A stretch of DNA of 64,000 nt, taken from the NCBI GenBank assembly GCA_038748065.1, contig JBCDJG010000007.1, positions 1-64,000 of the forward strand. The letters are read 5' to 3'. The stretch is from JBCDJG01 sp038748065 (lineage in GTDB: Bacteria; Pseudomonadota; Gammaproteobacteria; Pseudomonadales; Halieaceae). The notes under the pieces are model-generated. The model saw nothing but the letters and a program-made list of their open reading frames with translations, was not told the origin of the DNA and ran no database searches. Position 1 is the first letter of the stretch. Each line of letters opens with the position of its first letter. Position numbers and translations under genes: made by a program. Positions 9,021 to 18,411 of this stretch are shown piece by piece.

Positions 9021-11315
9021 TTACTGCAGCCAGTAACGTCGCCGCTGGGGGCGGCTGGCCTGCCGATGCCAGCGGCCGTCGGCATCGAGGCGGTAGCTGA
9101 TTGCGCCCTCCAGCGCCGCGTCAGTCTCGCGAGCGCCCCACTGCTGTACCCGGCGCCGTACGCGCTCGTCCGGGTGCCCGAACTGGTTGCCATAGCCACG
9201 GGTGTATACCACTTCAGTGGGCGCCACGTTGCGCAGAAATGAGGCGTAGCTCGAGGTGTTGCTGCCGTGGTGAGCCGCCAAGAGCCAGTCACTTTCCAGT
9301 GCCGCCCCCCAGTAACGAACCAATTGACGCTCCTGATCGCCAGAGATGTCGCCGGGCAGCAGGAATCGGTGCCCGGCGACCTCTACCTGTAACACGCAGG
9401 AGCTGTCGTTGTCGTTGTCCGACAGCCGCAGGGAGGGGGCCAGAAAGCGTAGGCTTATCGCAGGCCCATAGCGCCAACTCAATCCTGCCTGGCAGCGGGC
9501 GAAGTCAGTGGCAGATCCTTGACCTGAGCCCGGGTCACTGTGCCAGCCTTGCACCACGGGCAATGCCTGCAACACCGTATCGAGGCCCGCCGCGTGATCA
9601 TTATCGCCGTGACTGATGATGAAATCGTCGAGTGCGCGAATGCCGCTGGCCCGCAGGAAGGGCAGGACGACGCTTTGCGCCATATTCGCACCGGCCGGAT
9701 CACCCCCGCCAGTGTCGTAGAGCAACGCGCGCTCCGGCGTTTGGATAACAACGGCGGTCCCCTGGCCAACATCCAGTACCGTTAAACGAAAGGGGTCCGG
9801 CTCCGGCCTCGTTTGGTTCGCCAGCAGCAGTGGCGCCAGGTACAGGCCAACCAGTGCAAAACGCGGACGACCCGCCGGCATCATCCATAGTGCCAATGCC
9901 AACAGCGCAAGGCAGACCTGCGCCAGACTGACGCTGAGGTGAACATACAGCCACTGACTATAGGACGCCAAAAACTCATTGAGTGACGCAAGCGCCGGTG
10001 ACAGCATCCACCCGGCAAAACCCCAGAGCGCTGCAGCAAGCCCCGCCATATCCAGCAGTTGGGCGAGTAAGCCCAGCAGTACTACTGGAACCAGCACAGA
10101 ACCGACAAGGGGAACCATCAGCAGGTTAGCCACGGCGGCTATCAGGCTGAAACCCCCAAACCACCAGCTGCCCATGGGCACCATCAGCAGCGACATATTG
10201 ATGTGCGTCAGCAGCACATTAAGGGCTGTAGAGCGACCGACATGCCACTGGGCCAACCACAAGAGGCACCCTACCGCACCGAAGGACAGCCAAGCGCCGC
10301 TACCGAGAAAGGCCAGCGGGTTGATCACCAGTAATATCGCGGCGGCCAGCAATAGCGACTGCCAAGGCCGCGTGTCTCGACCGACGAGTCGGCCGATGGC
10401 AAACACCGCCACCATCACCAGGGCCCGCTGGGTCGACAGGGAAAAGCCTGCCAATGCGGCATAGAACAGGGCCAGCAGGAGTGCCAGCAGCCAGGGCAGC
10501 TGCAGCACCAGAGGGCGACTGCCCAGCGGCAGCAGCAACCTGCCTCCCAGACGACCAAGCAACAGGCCGAGCCCCGCGACCATGCCAATGTGTAAGCCGG
10601 AGATCACGAAAAGATGATTAAGACCCAGCACCTGCAGTTGCTGCCACAGCGTCACGTCGATCCCGCTACGATCTGCTACCGTCAGCGCCAACACCAGCGC
10701 CTGCGCGCGCGGTTCCATATCCAGGGCCCGTATGGCCTCCGCTACGCGCCAGCGCAGCCGGTGATGCGCACTGCGCCAATCCAGGCCCATAAGGCGAGCA
10801 CCCTCCCCACGCACACGGCCCAGCGCATCGATCCCGGTCTGCGCAAACCAGTCCTGCATATTGAAAGAGCCGGGATTGACCAGTCCCCAGGGACGCCGCA
10901 GCACCAGTTCGAAAGCGAAGCGCTGCCCGGGTTCCATGCGCTGCTCGCCATAGTAGGACAGAAGCAATCGCCTGGGTCCCTGACAGGCGGCCATGTGTTC
11001 CACTACAAATTCAAATCGCTGCCGCCGCGTGCCATCAGGCAGGTAACTTACTCGCGGCAGGCTGGCAACGGTTCCGCGCGCCTCCAGCCGCACGTCCGTG
11101 CAGTCCGCCGGCAGCTGACGCGCAAGCAGTGAGGCACCATGTGCTGCGCCAAGAAACAGCCCCAGCAGCAAAAAACCAACGCTGCGCCACGTCGGCAGCC
11201 GCAGGCAGCAGGCCGCCCCGGCTAGCAGTAGCAAAGGCCACGGCCAGGGTGGCAGCAGAGGCATCCAGGCGCAGGCGCCGATGCCAAGCGCAAGGCAAAT
11301 CAGGGCTGGCGTCAT
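9021..11315 (-). CDS. comEC: DNA internalization-related competence protein ComEC/Rec2
   Basis: ComEC forms the inner-membrane channel that takes single-stranded DNA into the cytoplasm during natural transformation. The 764-aa protein has an N-terminal hydrophobic/DUF4131 part, a central multi-helix Competence domain (with LFVISGLHIGM), and a C-terminal metallo-beta-lactamase domain with VLDVGQGTA, SHGDNDHAAGLD and a late AAHHGSNTSS motif. The metal-binding motif is intact, so the nuclease-like domain may be active. It is divergent from the DUF2062 gene. Only this competence gene is seen in the window, so transformability cannot be judged. Confidence 0.95.
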   Translation of the reverse strand: MTPALICLALGIGACAWMPLLPPWPWPLLLLAGAACCLRLPTWRSVGFLLLGLFLGAAHGASLLARQLPADCTDVRLEARGTVASLPRVSYLPDGTRRQRFEFVVEHMAACQGPRRLLLSYYGEQRMEPGQRFAFELVLRRPWGLVNPGSFNMQDWFAQTGIDALGRVRGEGARLMGLDWRSAHHRLRWRVAEAIRALDMEPRAQALVLALTVADRSGIDVTLWQQLQVLGLNHLFVISGLHIGMVAGLGLLLGRLGGRLLLPLGSRPLVLQLPWLLALLLALFYAALAGFSLSTQRALVMVAVFAIGRLVGRDTRPWQSLLLAAAILLVINPLAFLGSGAWLSFGAVGCLLWLAQWHVGRSTALNVLLTHINMSLLMVPMGSWWFGGFSLIAAVANLLMVPLVGSVLVPVVLLGLLAQLLDMAGLAAALWGFAGWMLSPALASLNEFLASYSQWLYVHLSVSLAQVCLALLALALWMMPAGRPRFALVGLYLAPLLLANQTRPEPDPFRLTVLDVGQGTAVVIQTPERALLYDTGGGDPAGANMAQSVVLPFLRASGIRALDDFIISHGDNDHAAGLDTVLQALPVVQGWHSDPGSGQGSATDFARCQAGLSWRYGPAISLRFLAPSLRLSDNDNDSSCVLQVEVAGHRFLLPGDISGDQERQLVRYWGAALESDWLLAAHHGSNTSSYASFLRNVAPTEVVYTRGYGNQFGHPDERVRRRVQQWGARETDAALEGAISYRLDADGRWHRQASRPQRRRYWLQ

Positions 11316-11425
11316 GTGTAGAGAAGCATGGCCTTTAGGGGCATAATGGGCCCGGTTTCAGGCCTAAGTCGGAGTCAAGCACAGCTTTTCCGGGATTCGA
11401 ACATCCAAAGCAGTCCTTTGCTGCA

Positions 11426-11968
11426 ATGCCGAAAAATACCCTCAAACAGTTCATACCCAGCCCACAGGAGCTGCGCGAATTTCGCGCGATGCGCGCCCTG
11501 GGTGAGTGGATTTTTGAGCCGAACCTCTGGCACCTGAACCGCTATTCGGCTTCCATGGCTTTTTTTGTTGGCCTGTTCGCCTGCTTTCTACCAATACCTG
11601 GCCAAATGGCCGTTGCCGCGCTGCTCGCCCTGCTCTTTCGCTGCAATCTGCCGCTCTCGGTCGCTTTGAGCTGGATCACCAACCCGGTGACCATGCCGGC
11701 TATCTTTTACGTGGCCTACCAGGTCGGTGCGCTGCTGCTGGATCTCCCTGTGCAGGAAAACACCTTCGCCTTCAGCATCGAATGGATAAGCGGCAGCCTC
11801 GCCACGATCTGGAAGCCACTGCTACTGGGTGGTTTGCTGTGCGGGCTGCTGGTGGGTTCGGCGGGCTTTTTTGTGGTCAATATGGCGTGGCGATGGCGAG
11901 TTGCCCGAAACTGGCGCAAGCGTCAGCGCAAGCGTCGCCGCGCGGCCCGGCGCGCTCAAGCAGACTGA
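11426..11968 (+). CDS. DUF2062 domain-containing membrane protein
   Basis: A 180-aa protein with a soluble N terminus, hydrophobic segments at about 45-70, 85-100 and 125-155, and a very basic C-terminal tail rich in Arg and Lys. The motifs FLPIPGQM and WITNPVTMPAIFY are characteristic of DUF2062 proteins. The function of the family is not established. It is divergent from comEC and convergent with lolE, and the same neighbourhood (comEC, DUF2062, lolCDE) is usual in related bacteria. Both ends are well defined by the flanking genes. Confidence 0.88.
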   Translation: MPKNTLKQFIPSPQELREFRAMRALGEWIFEPNLWHLNRYSASMAFFVGLFACFLPIPGQMAVAALLALLFRCNLPLSVALSWITNPVTMPAIFYVAYQVGALLLDLPVQENTFAFSIEWISGSLATIWKPLLLGGLLCGLLVGSAGFFVVNMAWRWRVARNWRKRQRKRRRAARRAQAD

Positions 11969-11974
11969 TCGCCC

Positions 11975-13234
11975 TTAGCTGCGCTCGCTCTGCAGCACAG
12001 CGGCTGGCGCAAGCCGCGCAGCCCGCACGGCCGGATAAATAGCCGCCAGCAAGCACATGATGAAGGCAGCACCGGCCACCACCGCGATATCTCTGGGAAG
12101 TATGTCAACCGGCAGGAAAGACACCGGGTAAACGTCGGTATTCAAAAAGCGAAAGCCGAGCCACTCTTCGAGATATGCGACCGCCTGCGGCACGCTGAGA
12201 CTGAGCCCTACGCCAAAGAGCGTGCCCAGTACAACGCCCACCAGACCGATAAGGCCGCCCTGTAACAGGAATACGAGCGCTATATGCCGAGGCGCGGCAC
12301 CCAGCGTGCGCAGGATGGCGATGCCCCCGCGCTTATCGAACACCACCAACACCAGGGATGACACTACGTTGAACGCGGCCACGGCAATAATCGAAAGCAG
12401 CAGTATCGTAACCAGATCACGCGAGAGTTGGATCGCGGCATACAGGTTGCCATGAGTCATCATCCAGGTCGTACTGTAGTAGCCCGGAGGCAGGGAGTTA
12501 AGTAGGTGCCAGGCGGTGTCCGACACGGCAAATAGGTCGCGCGTTGTCACCCGCAGGCCACTGACCGCGTCGCCCATCGCGGCAAGTTCGGCGGCGGCGG
12601 GCAACGCTAGGAAGGCAGCGGACTGGTCCAGCTCTGTGTCCGTGCGCAAAACTGCGCGCAGCGTCAGCGTTTCAAAACGCGCCGCGCGTGCTGACAGCGC
12701 GTTGCCTTCTGCTGGCGCGATCAGCGTGACAGTATCGCCGGGCACTACGCCCAGTCGCCCGGCAAGACCCTGGCCCAGCGCCAGCCCCCTTGGATCAGCG
12801 ATAAAGGCCCGCAGCTCATCCTCAGGTAATAGTTGCAGCAGCCGCGCCTGACGCAGCTCACCTCCCTCCTCATCCACCAGTGCAAGGCCTATCGCGCGCG
12901 CGGTCTCAATGGTCGAGCCGCGCATAAACAACGAATCGAACTCGACAAAGGGCGCAACGCTCTCGACCTGCTCATCGCTGGCCAGCTGCGCCATGACATC
13001 GCGCCAGTCGCGCATCGGTAGATGGCTGTAAATCGTGATGTGCGGCACCAGGCCGAGTATGCGTTCGCGCATTTCCTTGTCGAAGCCATTCATGACCGAG
13101 AGTACGGTGATCAGCAAGGATATCGCCAGCACCAGGCCCGCCATCGACAGTGAGGACAAAAAGCTCGATAAGTAGCCTTTGCCCCAGGCAAACGTATTGC
13201 GCAGGGCAATGCGCAGCAGGGTTGCCAGATTCAA
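11975..13234 (-). CDS. lolE: Lipoprotein-releasing ABC transporter permease LolE
   Basis: LolC and LolE form the membrane part of LolCDE, which extracts outer-membrane lipoproteins from the inner membrane and hands them to LolA. This 419-aa protein has an N-terminal helix followed by a periplasmic MacB-like domain (with LSVMNGFDKEMRERILG), then three helices of the FtsX type. The start is TTG overlapping the lolD stop (TTGA). Naming as LolE rests on gene order (third after lolC and lolD), since both permeases are homologous. Confidence 0.9.
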   Translation of the reverse strand: MNLATLLRIALRNTFAWGKGYLSSFLSSLSMAGLVLAISLLITVLSVMNGFDKEMRERILGLVPHITIYSHLPMRDWRDVMAQLASDEQVESVAPFVEFDSLFMRGSTIETARAIGLALVDEEGGELRQARLLQLLPEDELRAFIADPRGLALGQGLAGRLGVVPGDTVTLIAPAEGNALSARAARFETLTLRAVLRTDTELDQSAAFLALPAAAELAAMGDAVSGLRVTTRDLFAVSDTAWHLLNSLPPGYYSTTWMMTHGNLYAAIQLSRDLVTILLLSIIAVAAFNVVSSLVLVVFDKRGGIAILRTLGAAPRHIALVFLLQGGLIGLVGVVLGTLFGVGLSLSVPQAVAYLEEWLGFRFLNTDVYPVSFLPVDILPRDIAVVAGAAFIMCLLAAIYPAVRAARLAPAAVLQSERS

Positions 13235-13971
13235 GCCGTGGGCCCCAGCTCATCGGTAGACGGCGCTCCAGTCGACGACGCTCCCGATGACAACACCCCC
13301 GAAGACAGCACGAGAGTACGATGCATATGGTTCGCAATCTGCTGGTCGTGGGTCACTACAATGAAGGCCGAATCCTCTTCACCGAGTTCGTCAATCAAGG
13401 CAAGCACTTGCTGCGCTGACTGCGGGTCGAGGTTGCCCGTGGGTTCGTCCATCAAAACACAGTCCGGCTGCGCCACCAGCGCCCGGGCAATCGCCACGCG
13501 CTGCCGCTCGCCGCCAGATAGCTGACCGGGGCGGTGCTGCAGGCGATGATCCATACCTACACGTGCCAGCACAGCTCGCGCCCTATCGCTGGCGGCCCGG
13601 CGGCCGAGCCCCGCGATCAGCAGAGGCATGGCAACATTCTCGCAGGCATCAAACTCCGGCAACAGGTGGTGGAACTGGTAGACAAAGCCCAGCGACCGAT
13701 TGCGTAGATCACAAAGCGACCGTTCATCCAGTGTCGACAGGTCCTTGCCTCCCATCTTCACCGAGCCGGCACTGGGCTTGTCCAGGCCTCCCAGCAGATT
13801 CAGCAGGGTTGATTTACCAGAACCCGATGCGCCAACTATGGCAAGCTTCTCGCCCGCCTGAAGCTCAAGATCGACAGACTTCAGCACCGGCACGAGAAGA
13901 TCACCGTCCCTGTAATCGCGGCCTAAGCCGCGGCACTCCAGTACCAGCTCAGTCACGGGGGGCTCACTCAT
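13231..13971 (-). CDS. lolD: Lipoprotein-releasing ABC transporter ATP-binding protein
   Basis: LolD is the cytoplasmic ATPase of the LolCDE lipoprotein extractor. It has Walker A GASGSGKST, signature LSGGERQR, Walker B CVLMDEPTGNLD and the switch His in VVTHDQQ. The chosen ATG gives 246 aa and overlaps the lolC stop by eight bases (ATGAGTGA), which favours translational coupling; an upstream in-frame start at 14034 would lie deep inside lolC. The C-terminal tail is enriched in Ser, Gly and Thr and looks unstructured. Confidence 0.95.
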   Translation of the reverse strand: MSEPPVTELVLECRGLGRDYRDGDLLVPVLKSVDLELQAGEKLAIVGASGSGKSTLLNLLGGLDKPSAGSVKMGGKDLSTLDERSLCDLRNRSLGFVYQFHHLLPEFDACENVAMPLLIAGLGRRAASDRARAVLARVGMDHRLQHRPGQLSGGERQRVAIARALVAQPDCVLMDEPTGNLDPQSAQQVLALIDELGEEDSAFIVVTHDQQIANHMHRTLVLSSGVLSSGASSTGAPSTDELGPTA

Positions 13972-15226
13972 AGCGTAGGACTTCGGCCGGCGCGATGCGG
14001 GCTGCGCGCCACGCTGGATACAGTGTCGCCGCAAGACTCAGGCACAGCGAGGCGCCAACTACCGCCACTACATCCAGGGCCTTCAGCTCTGCCGGAAGCA
14101 CACTGATGAAGTACACCGATGGATCGAACAGCTTGACCCCGAGCAAGCCCTCTATCATTGCCGTAATGTCCGCGATATTCAGGGCCAGCAAAATACCGAG
14201 CGCGGCGCCTGCCGTAATGCCTACCGCTGCAAGTGCGAGCCCGTGGGCGACGAAGATTGCCAGGATGCCTCCAGCACGAGCTCCCATGGTACGTAACACC
14301 GCGATGTCACTGCGCTTCTCCGCCACAGACATGGCGAGCGTCGACACGATATTGAAGGCGGCCACCGCAACCACGGACAGCAATAGAACACTGACCATGA
14401 TCTTCTCCATGCGCACCGCAGTAAACAGTGAACCCTGAGTCTGGCTCCAGTCACGTATCACCAGGTCAGCGCCAAGCTCGGGGCGCAGTTGCGCCATAAT
14501 CCCGGGCGCCGCAAACAGATCGTCCGTATGTAGCTGTAGACCGTCGACTCGCCCCGGCATGCCAAGTAGCCGCTGTCCAGACTGCAGCGACACAAATGCC
14601 TGAAAACTGTCCGGCTGCGCCCCAACCTCAAAAAGGCCCACAACCGTCAGCCGCTTGCTGCGTGGGAACAGGCCCAAGGGTGTCACAGTGAGGCGCGGTA
14701 GCGTGACGTCAATTCGGTCCCCTACTCCCACGCGCAGGACCCTCGCCAGCGACGCACCTAATACCACGCCGAAGGGCTCTTCCAGCGCCTCGAGGCTGCC
14801 GGCTACCAACGCGTCGGGTATTCTCGATACCGCGCGCTGCCTGTCAGGTTCGATCGCCGTCAATACGCCACCGCGCAGCAAGCGCGGACTGCCGAAAATC
14901 ACTTTCTCGTTCAGGAAGGGGGCCGCGGCCGCAACGCGCGGATGGCTCGTGACCTGGTCAGCGATCTGCTCCCAGTTCGCGAGTCCATCAGCGCTCTCAG
15001 ACTCTATATACCCGTGAGCGACCAAGGAGAGGATCCGATTGCGCAACTCGCCCGAGAAACCGTTCATCACCGAAAGAACCGTGATAAGACTGGCAACGCC
15101 CAGCACCATCCCGAGCATCGACACCATGGCAATCAGCGCCGTGAAACGGTTGCGCTTGCGGCTGAAGCTGTAGCGCATACCGATGAAGAGGGTGTAGCCC
15201 GGCCAGCGCGAGCGCGTTATTCCCAA
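13964..15226 (-). CDS. lolC: Lipoprotein-releasing ABC transporter permease LolC
   Basis: First gene of lolCDE. The 420-aa protein begins with a short tail and the LolC/E-typical YTLFIGMRY, followed by a membrane helix, LSVMNGFSGELRNRIL, a large periplasmic domain and three C-terminal FtsX-type helices. I keep the TTG at 15224-15226 as start because it places the first helix at the spacing seen in E. coli LolC; a later Met (15178) is possible. It is paralogous to lolE in the same operon. Confidence 0.9.
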   Translation of the reverse strand: MGITRSRWPGYTLFIGMRYSFSRKRNRFTALIAMVSMLGMVLGVASLITVLSVMNGFSGELRNRILSLVAHGYIESESADGLANWEQIADQVTSHPRVAAAAPFLNEKVIFGSPRLLRGGVLTAIEPDRQRAVSRIPDALVAGSLEALEEPFGVVLGASLARVLRVGVGDRIDVTLPRLTVTPLGLFPRSKRLTVVGLFEVGAQPDSFQAFVSLQSGQRLLGMPGRVDGLQLHTDDLFAAPGIMAQLRPELGADLVIRDWSQTQGSLFTAVRMEKIMVSVLLLSVVAVAAFNIVSTLAMSVAEKRSDIAVLRTMGARAGGILAIFVAHGLALAAVGITAGAALGILLALNIADITAMIEGLLGVKLFDPSVYFISVLPAELKALDVVAVVGASLCLSLAATLYPAWRAARIAPAEVLRYE

Positions 15227-15259
15227 ACCCGGGAACCTGAAGCGGCGTGCGGAATATCG

Positions 15260-15493
15260 TTACTTATCGGCCGGATAATACATTCCCGGCTCGCTGCGAC
15301 CGACCTCGCCATCGCGGGTTTCCTCATCGCATCGCTGGGGGTTACCACCGCAGATGTCGCACTTCTTATCAATGCCCAGGGCGCCCATACCGCCGCAAGA
15401 GCCTTTAATCGGTTCGCGGCCCAGGATAACGCCAATCGCCATGCCGGCGATGATCACGCCCATGACCAGCACTGTCAAAATAAAGGTTGTCAT
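15260..15493 (-). CDS. nqrM: Na+-NQR maturation protein NqrM
   Basis: A 77-aa protein with one N-terminal membrane helix and four conserved cysteines (C33, C45, C48, C55), the pattern described for NqrM (formerly DUF539). NqrM is needed to insert the iron centre coordinated between NqrD and NqrE. It is the last gene of the nqr cluster; its ATG overlaps the apbE stop by four bases (ATGA). Confidence 0.93.
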   Translation of the reverse strand: MTTFILTVLVMGVIIAGMAIGVILGREPIKGSCGGMGALGIDKKCDICGGNPQRCDEETRDGEVGRSEPGMYYPADK

Positions 15494-16566
15494 AGACTGT
15501 CTCCCTCGGAAGAGGCGCTACCAAGGCCCTGCTTGAGGGCCCTGGTGAAGCCTTCGGTGTAGGCAGGCTCAAGCCGCTCACCTTGCCTGCTGATGAAATA
15601 TACCGCCAAACCTTGCTCCTTCGCCACTGCCATACCCGCGTCAGGGCCCAGCACCGACAGTGCCGTCGCCCAGGCGTCGGCCAGCATGGCCTGCTCATGC
15701 AATACCGTTACCGACACAAGACCGTGCTCCACGGGAGCGCCAGTGCGCGGGTCGAGCGTGTGAGAATAGCGTTTACCGTCGCGTTCAAAGAAGTTCCGGT
15801 AATCGCCCGAGGTCGCCACTGCCGCATCCTCAAGCTCCAGCGCCGCGGCAACGCCCGCTCGACCATCAGGCGTCTCAATAGCAATCCGCCAAAGGTCACC
15901 CCGCGGACTTTGGCCGGCAGCGCGGATCTCGCCACCCACTTCAACCATGTAGTCTTCGACACCACGCGCAGCGAGGAATTCCGCCACACGGTCTACAGCG
16001 TAGCCCTTGGCCAACGATGAAAAATCCAGCTCCATCGGCCGCTCACTGCTCAGCGTTCGCGCCTGCTCATCCACCAGCAAAAAACGCTGGCCTACCGTGG
16101 CCATGAGTTGCTCGAGCTCCGCGGGCTGAGGCAGACCGGGTGCAGGCGCATCCGGCCCAAACCCCCATCGCCGCACCAGCGGGCCTACCGTGACGTCATA
16201 GGCACCACCGCTAAGCTCACCGACCATTAGCGCAGCCTTGAGGACCTGCCAAAAGTCCTTCGAGGGCTGCCAGGGTAGCGTCAGCGCACCGCTGTTAAAG
16301 CGACTGATCTCCGAGTCCTCGCGGTAGGTCGACATGCTGTCATTGACCTCCTCAAGCAGCGCTTCGATGCCGGCCTGGGCCTCGCCGCGAACCAGGCCAT
16401 CGCTATCGGCGATATAGGTCACATGCCAGCGCGTTCCCATAGTGGGCCCTGCCAGCTTGATTGGCTCAAGCGCGCGTTCGCAGCCGCTGAGACACAGACA
16501 CAGGAGCGCAAAAAAAAGCCACTCCGGGGAGTGGCTCTTTCCTTTTTGTGTCAGACGGTCAGCCAC
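15490..16566 (-). CDS. apbE: FAD:protein FMN transferase (lipoprotein)
   Basis: ApbE attaches FMN covalently to threonines of NqrB and NqrC, using FAD as donor, on the periplasmic side. The 358-aa protein has a lipoprotein signal ending in the lipobox LSGC (Cys29), then TMGTRWHVTY, DFSSLAKGYAVD and RTGAPVEHG, all typical of ApbE. Both target motifs are present in this operon. The start overlaps the nqrF stop by eight bases. Codons 9-21 run through a strong intrinsic-terminator-like hairpin (16509-16536), so expression may be lower than that of nqrA-F. Confidence 0.95.
   Translation of the reverse strand: MADRLTQKGKSHSPEWLFFALLCLCLSGCERALEPIKLAGPTMGTRWHVTYIADSDGLVRGEAQAGIEALLEEVNDSMSTYREDSEISRFNSGALTLPWQPSKDFWQVLKAALMVGELSGGAYDVTVGPLVRRWGFGPDAPAPGLPQPAELEQLMATVGQRFLLVDEQARTLSSERPMELDFSSLAKGYAVDRVAEFLAARGVEDYMVEVGGEIRAAGQSPRGDLWRIAIETPDGRAGVAAALELEDAAVATSGDYRNFFERDGKRYSHTLDPRTGAPVEHGLVSVTVLHEQAMLADAWATALSVLGPDAGMAVAKEQGLAVYFISRQGERLEPAYTEGFTRALKQGLGSASSEGDSL
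16509..16536 (-). terminator. Intrinsic terminator inside the apbE 5' coding region
   Basis: On the minus strand AGCCACTCC is followed by GGAGTGGCT after two bases (nine pairs, or eight with a four-base loop), then eight Ts. It starts about 23 bases past the nqrF stop codon and lies wholly within apbE codons. It would end most transcripts after nqrF while allowing some read-through into apbE-nqrM. Confidence 0.75.
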
Positions 16567-17782
16567 CGAAGTCGTCGAGCATAATATTTTCGGGCTCGAC
16601 GCCCATGTCAGTCAGCATCTGAATAACGGCCGCGTTCATCATCGGCGGCCCGCACATGTAGAACTCGCAGTCCTCTGGGGCAGGATGTTCCTTCAGATAC
16701 TCCTCATAGAGCACATTATGGATAAAGCCGGTAAGGCCATCCCAGTTGTCCTCAGGTTGAGGGTCAGACAGCGCCACGTGCCATTCGAAGTTGTCGTTTT
16801 CGTCGGCCAGCATGTCGTATTCATCCTGGTAAAACATCTCGCGCAAGGAGCGTGCGCCATACCAGAAGGAAATCTTGCGATCCGTGTGAATCCGTTTCAG
16901 TTGATCAAACAGGTGCGAGCGCATGGGTGCCATACCCGCACCGCCACCAATGAAGACCATCTCAGCATCGGTGTCCTTGGCAAAGAACTCACCGAAGGGC
17001 CCGTAAACCGTGACCTTGTCCCCGGGCTTCAAATCAAACACCCAGGAAGACATCTGACCGCAGGGTATACCCTCACTGCCGGGCGGCGGTGTCGCGATGC
17101 GAATGTTGAACTTCACCACGCCCTTCTCTTCCGGATAGTTCGCCATCGAGTAGGCACGAATCACCGTTTCCTTGACCTCTGAAGTCAGGTTGAAGAAACC
17201 GAATCGCTCCCAGTCGCCGCGGTACTCCTCCTCAATCTCGAAGTCGGCGTAGTTGACCACATGGGGCGGGCACTCCAGCTGCACGTAGCCGCCGGCCCTG
17301 AAGTCTACATTTTCACCCTCTGGCAGGCGCAGAGTCAGTTCCTTGATGAAGGTGGCCACGTTGGGATTGGACTCAACGGTACATTCCCACTGCTTGACGC
17401 CAAAGACCTCTTCCGGCACCTCGATCTTCATGTCCTGCTTGACCGCCGTCTGGCAGCTCAAGCGCCAGCCCTCGGCCGCATCGCGCTTGGTAAAGTGCGA
17501 TTCTTCCGTTGGCAACATGGAGCCGCCGCCCTCGCTGATAATGCACTTACACTGCGCACAGGTGCCGCCACCCCCGCAGGCCGAAGGCAGGAACAGGTCG
17601 GCCTCGGACAAGGTTTGCAGCAGTTTGCCGCCCGCGGGCACCGTAATGGTCTTCTCGCCGTTGATCTCAATGGACACGCTACCGGTGCTCACAAGCCGGG
17701 AACGTGCGGCGAGGATCACACCCACCAGCGCCAGCACGATGGCAGTGAACATCACTACCCCGTAAACAATTGTCATATCCAT
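16559..17782 (-). CDS. nqrF: Na+-translocating NADH:quinone reductase subunit F
   Basis: NqrF is the NADH-oxidising entry subunit. The 407-aa protein (the usual length) has one N-terminal helix, a [2Fe-2S] domain with C69, C75 and C78 and a fourth Cys in LSCQTAV, then a ferredoxin-reductase-like part with the FAD motif RAYSMA and the NADH motif GGGAGMAP, ending in DDFGG. The start at 17780-17782 has GGAG six bases upstream and gives the standard N terminus; an earlier in-frame Met overlaps nqrE and adds ten residues. Confidence 0.97.
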   Translation of the reverse strand: MDMTIVYGVVMFTAIVLALVGVILAARSRLVSTGSVSIEINGEKTITVPAGGKLLQTLSEADLFLPSACGGGGTCAQCKCIISEGGGSMLPTEESHFTKRDAAEGWRLSCQTAVKQDMKIEVPEEVFGVKQWECTVESNPNVATFIKELTLRLPEGENVDFRAGGYVQLECPPHVVNYADFEIEEEYRGDWERFGFFNLTSEVKETVIRAYSMANYPEEKGVVKFNIRIATPPPGSEGIPCGQMSSWVFDLKPGDKVTVYGPFGEFFAKDTDAEMVFIGGGAGMAPMRSHLFDQLKRIHTDRKISFWYGARSLREMFYQDEYDMLADENDNFEWHVALSDPQPEDNWDGLTGFIHNVLYEEYLKEHPAPEDCEFYMCGPPMMNAAVIQMLTDMGVEPENIMLDDFGG

Positions 17783-17801
17783 GATCTGCTCCGCACCTCG
17801 C

Positions 17802-18410
17802 TCAGATATCAATACCGCCGAAGGACATAAAGCCCAGCGACATCAGACCCACGGTGATGAAAGTGATGCCCAGGCCCTCGAGGCCATCTGGAATATCACT
17901 GTACTTCAGCTTTTCGCGTATGCCCGCCAGTGCGACTATGGCCAGTGCCCAGCCGACACCGCTACCCGCACCGAACACCACGCTCTCGGCGAAATTATAA
18001 TCCCTTTGCACCATGAATAACGACGCACCGAGAATCGCGCAGTTCACCGTAATCAGCGGCAGGAAAACGCCCAGGGCGTTGTACAGTGCCGGCACATATT
18101 TATCGAGAAACATCTCCAGGATTTGCACCAGCGCGGCGATGACGCCGATATAGGACAACAGGCCCAGGAAGCTTAGATCGACGTTTGGCAAGCCCGCCCA
18201 GGCGAGCGCGCCGTCAGCGAGCAGGTAATTGTAGATGAGGTTGTTGACCGGCACCGTGATCGTGAGTACTACGATCACGGCAATCCCGAGACCCAGTGCC
18301 GCCTGAATCTTCTTCGAAACAGCCAGGAAGGTGCACATGCCCAGGAAAAAGGCCAGGGCCATGTTCTCAATGAAAATTGAGCGTATGAACAGGCTCAGCA
18401 TCGCTTCCAT
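17802..18410 (-). CDS. nqrE: Na+-translocating NADH:quinone reductase subunit E
   Basis: A 202-aa integral membrane subunit with six predicted helices. NqrD and NqrE are homologous, arranged with inverted topology, and share an iron centre through conserved cysteines (VNCAILGAS here). Together they form part of the Na+ pathway. It starts two bases past the nqrD stop, and nqrF follows after 19 bases. The length is that of the Vibrio and Pseudomonas proteins. Confidence 0.97.
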   Translation of the reverse strand: MEAMLSLFIRSIFIENMALAFFLGMCTFLAVSKKIQAALGLGIAVIVVLTITVPVNNLIYNYLLADGALAWAGLPNVDLSFLGLLSYIGVIAALVQILEMFLDKYVPALYNALGVFLPLITVNCAILGASLFMVQRDYNFAESVVFGAGSGVGWALAIVALAGIREKLKYSDIPDGLEGLGITFITVGLMSLGFMSFGGIDI

Positions 18411-18411
18411 A

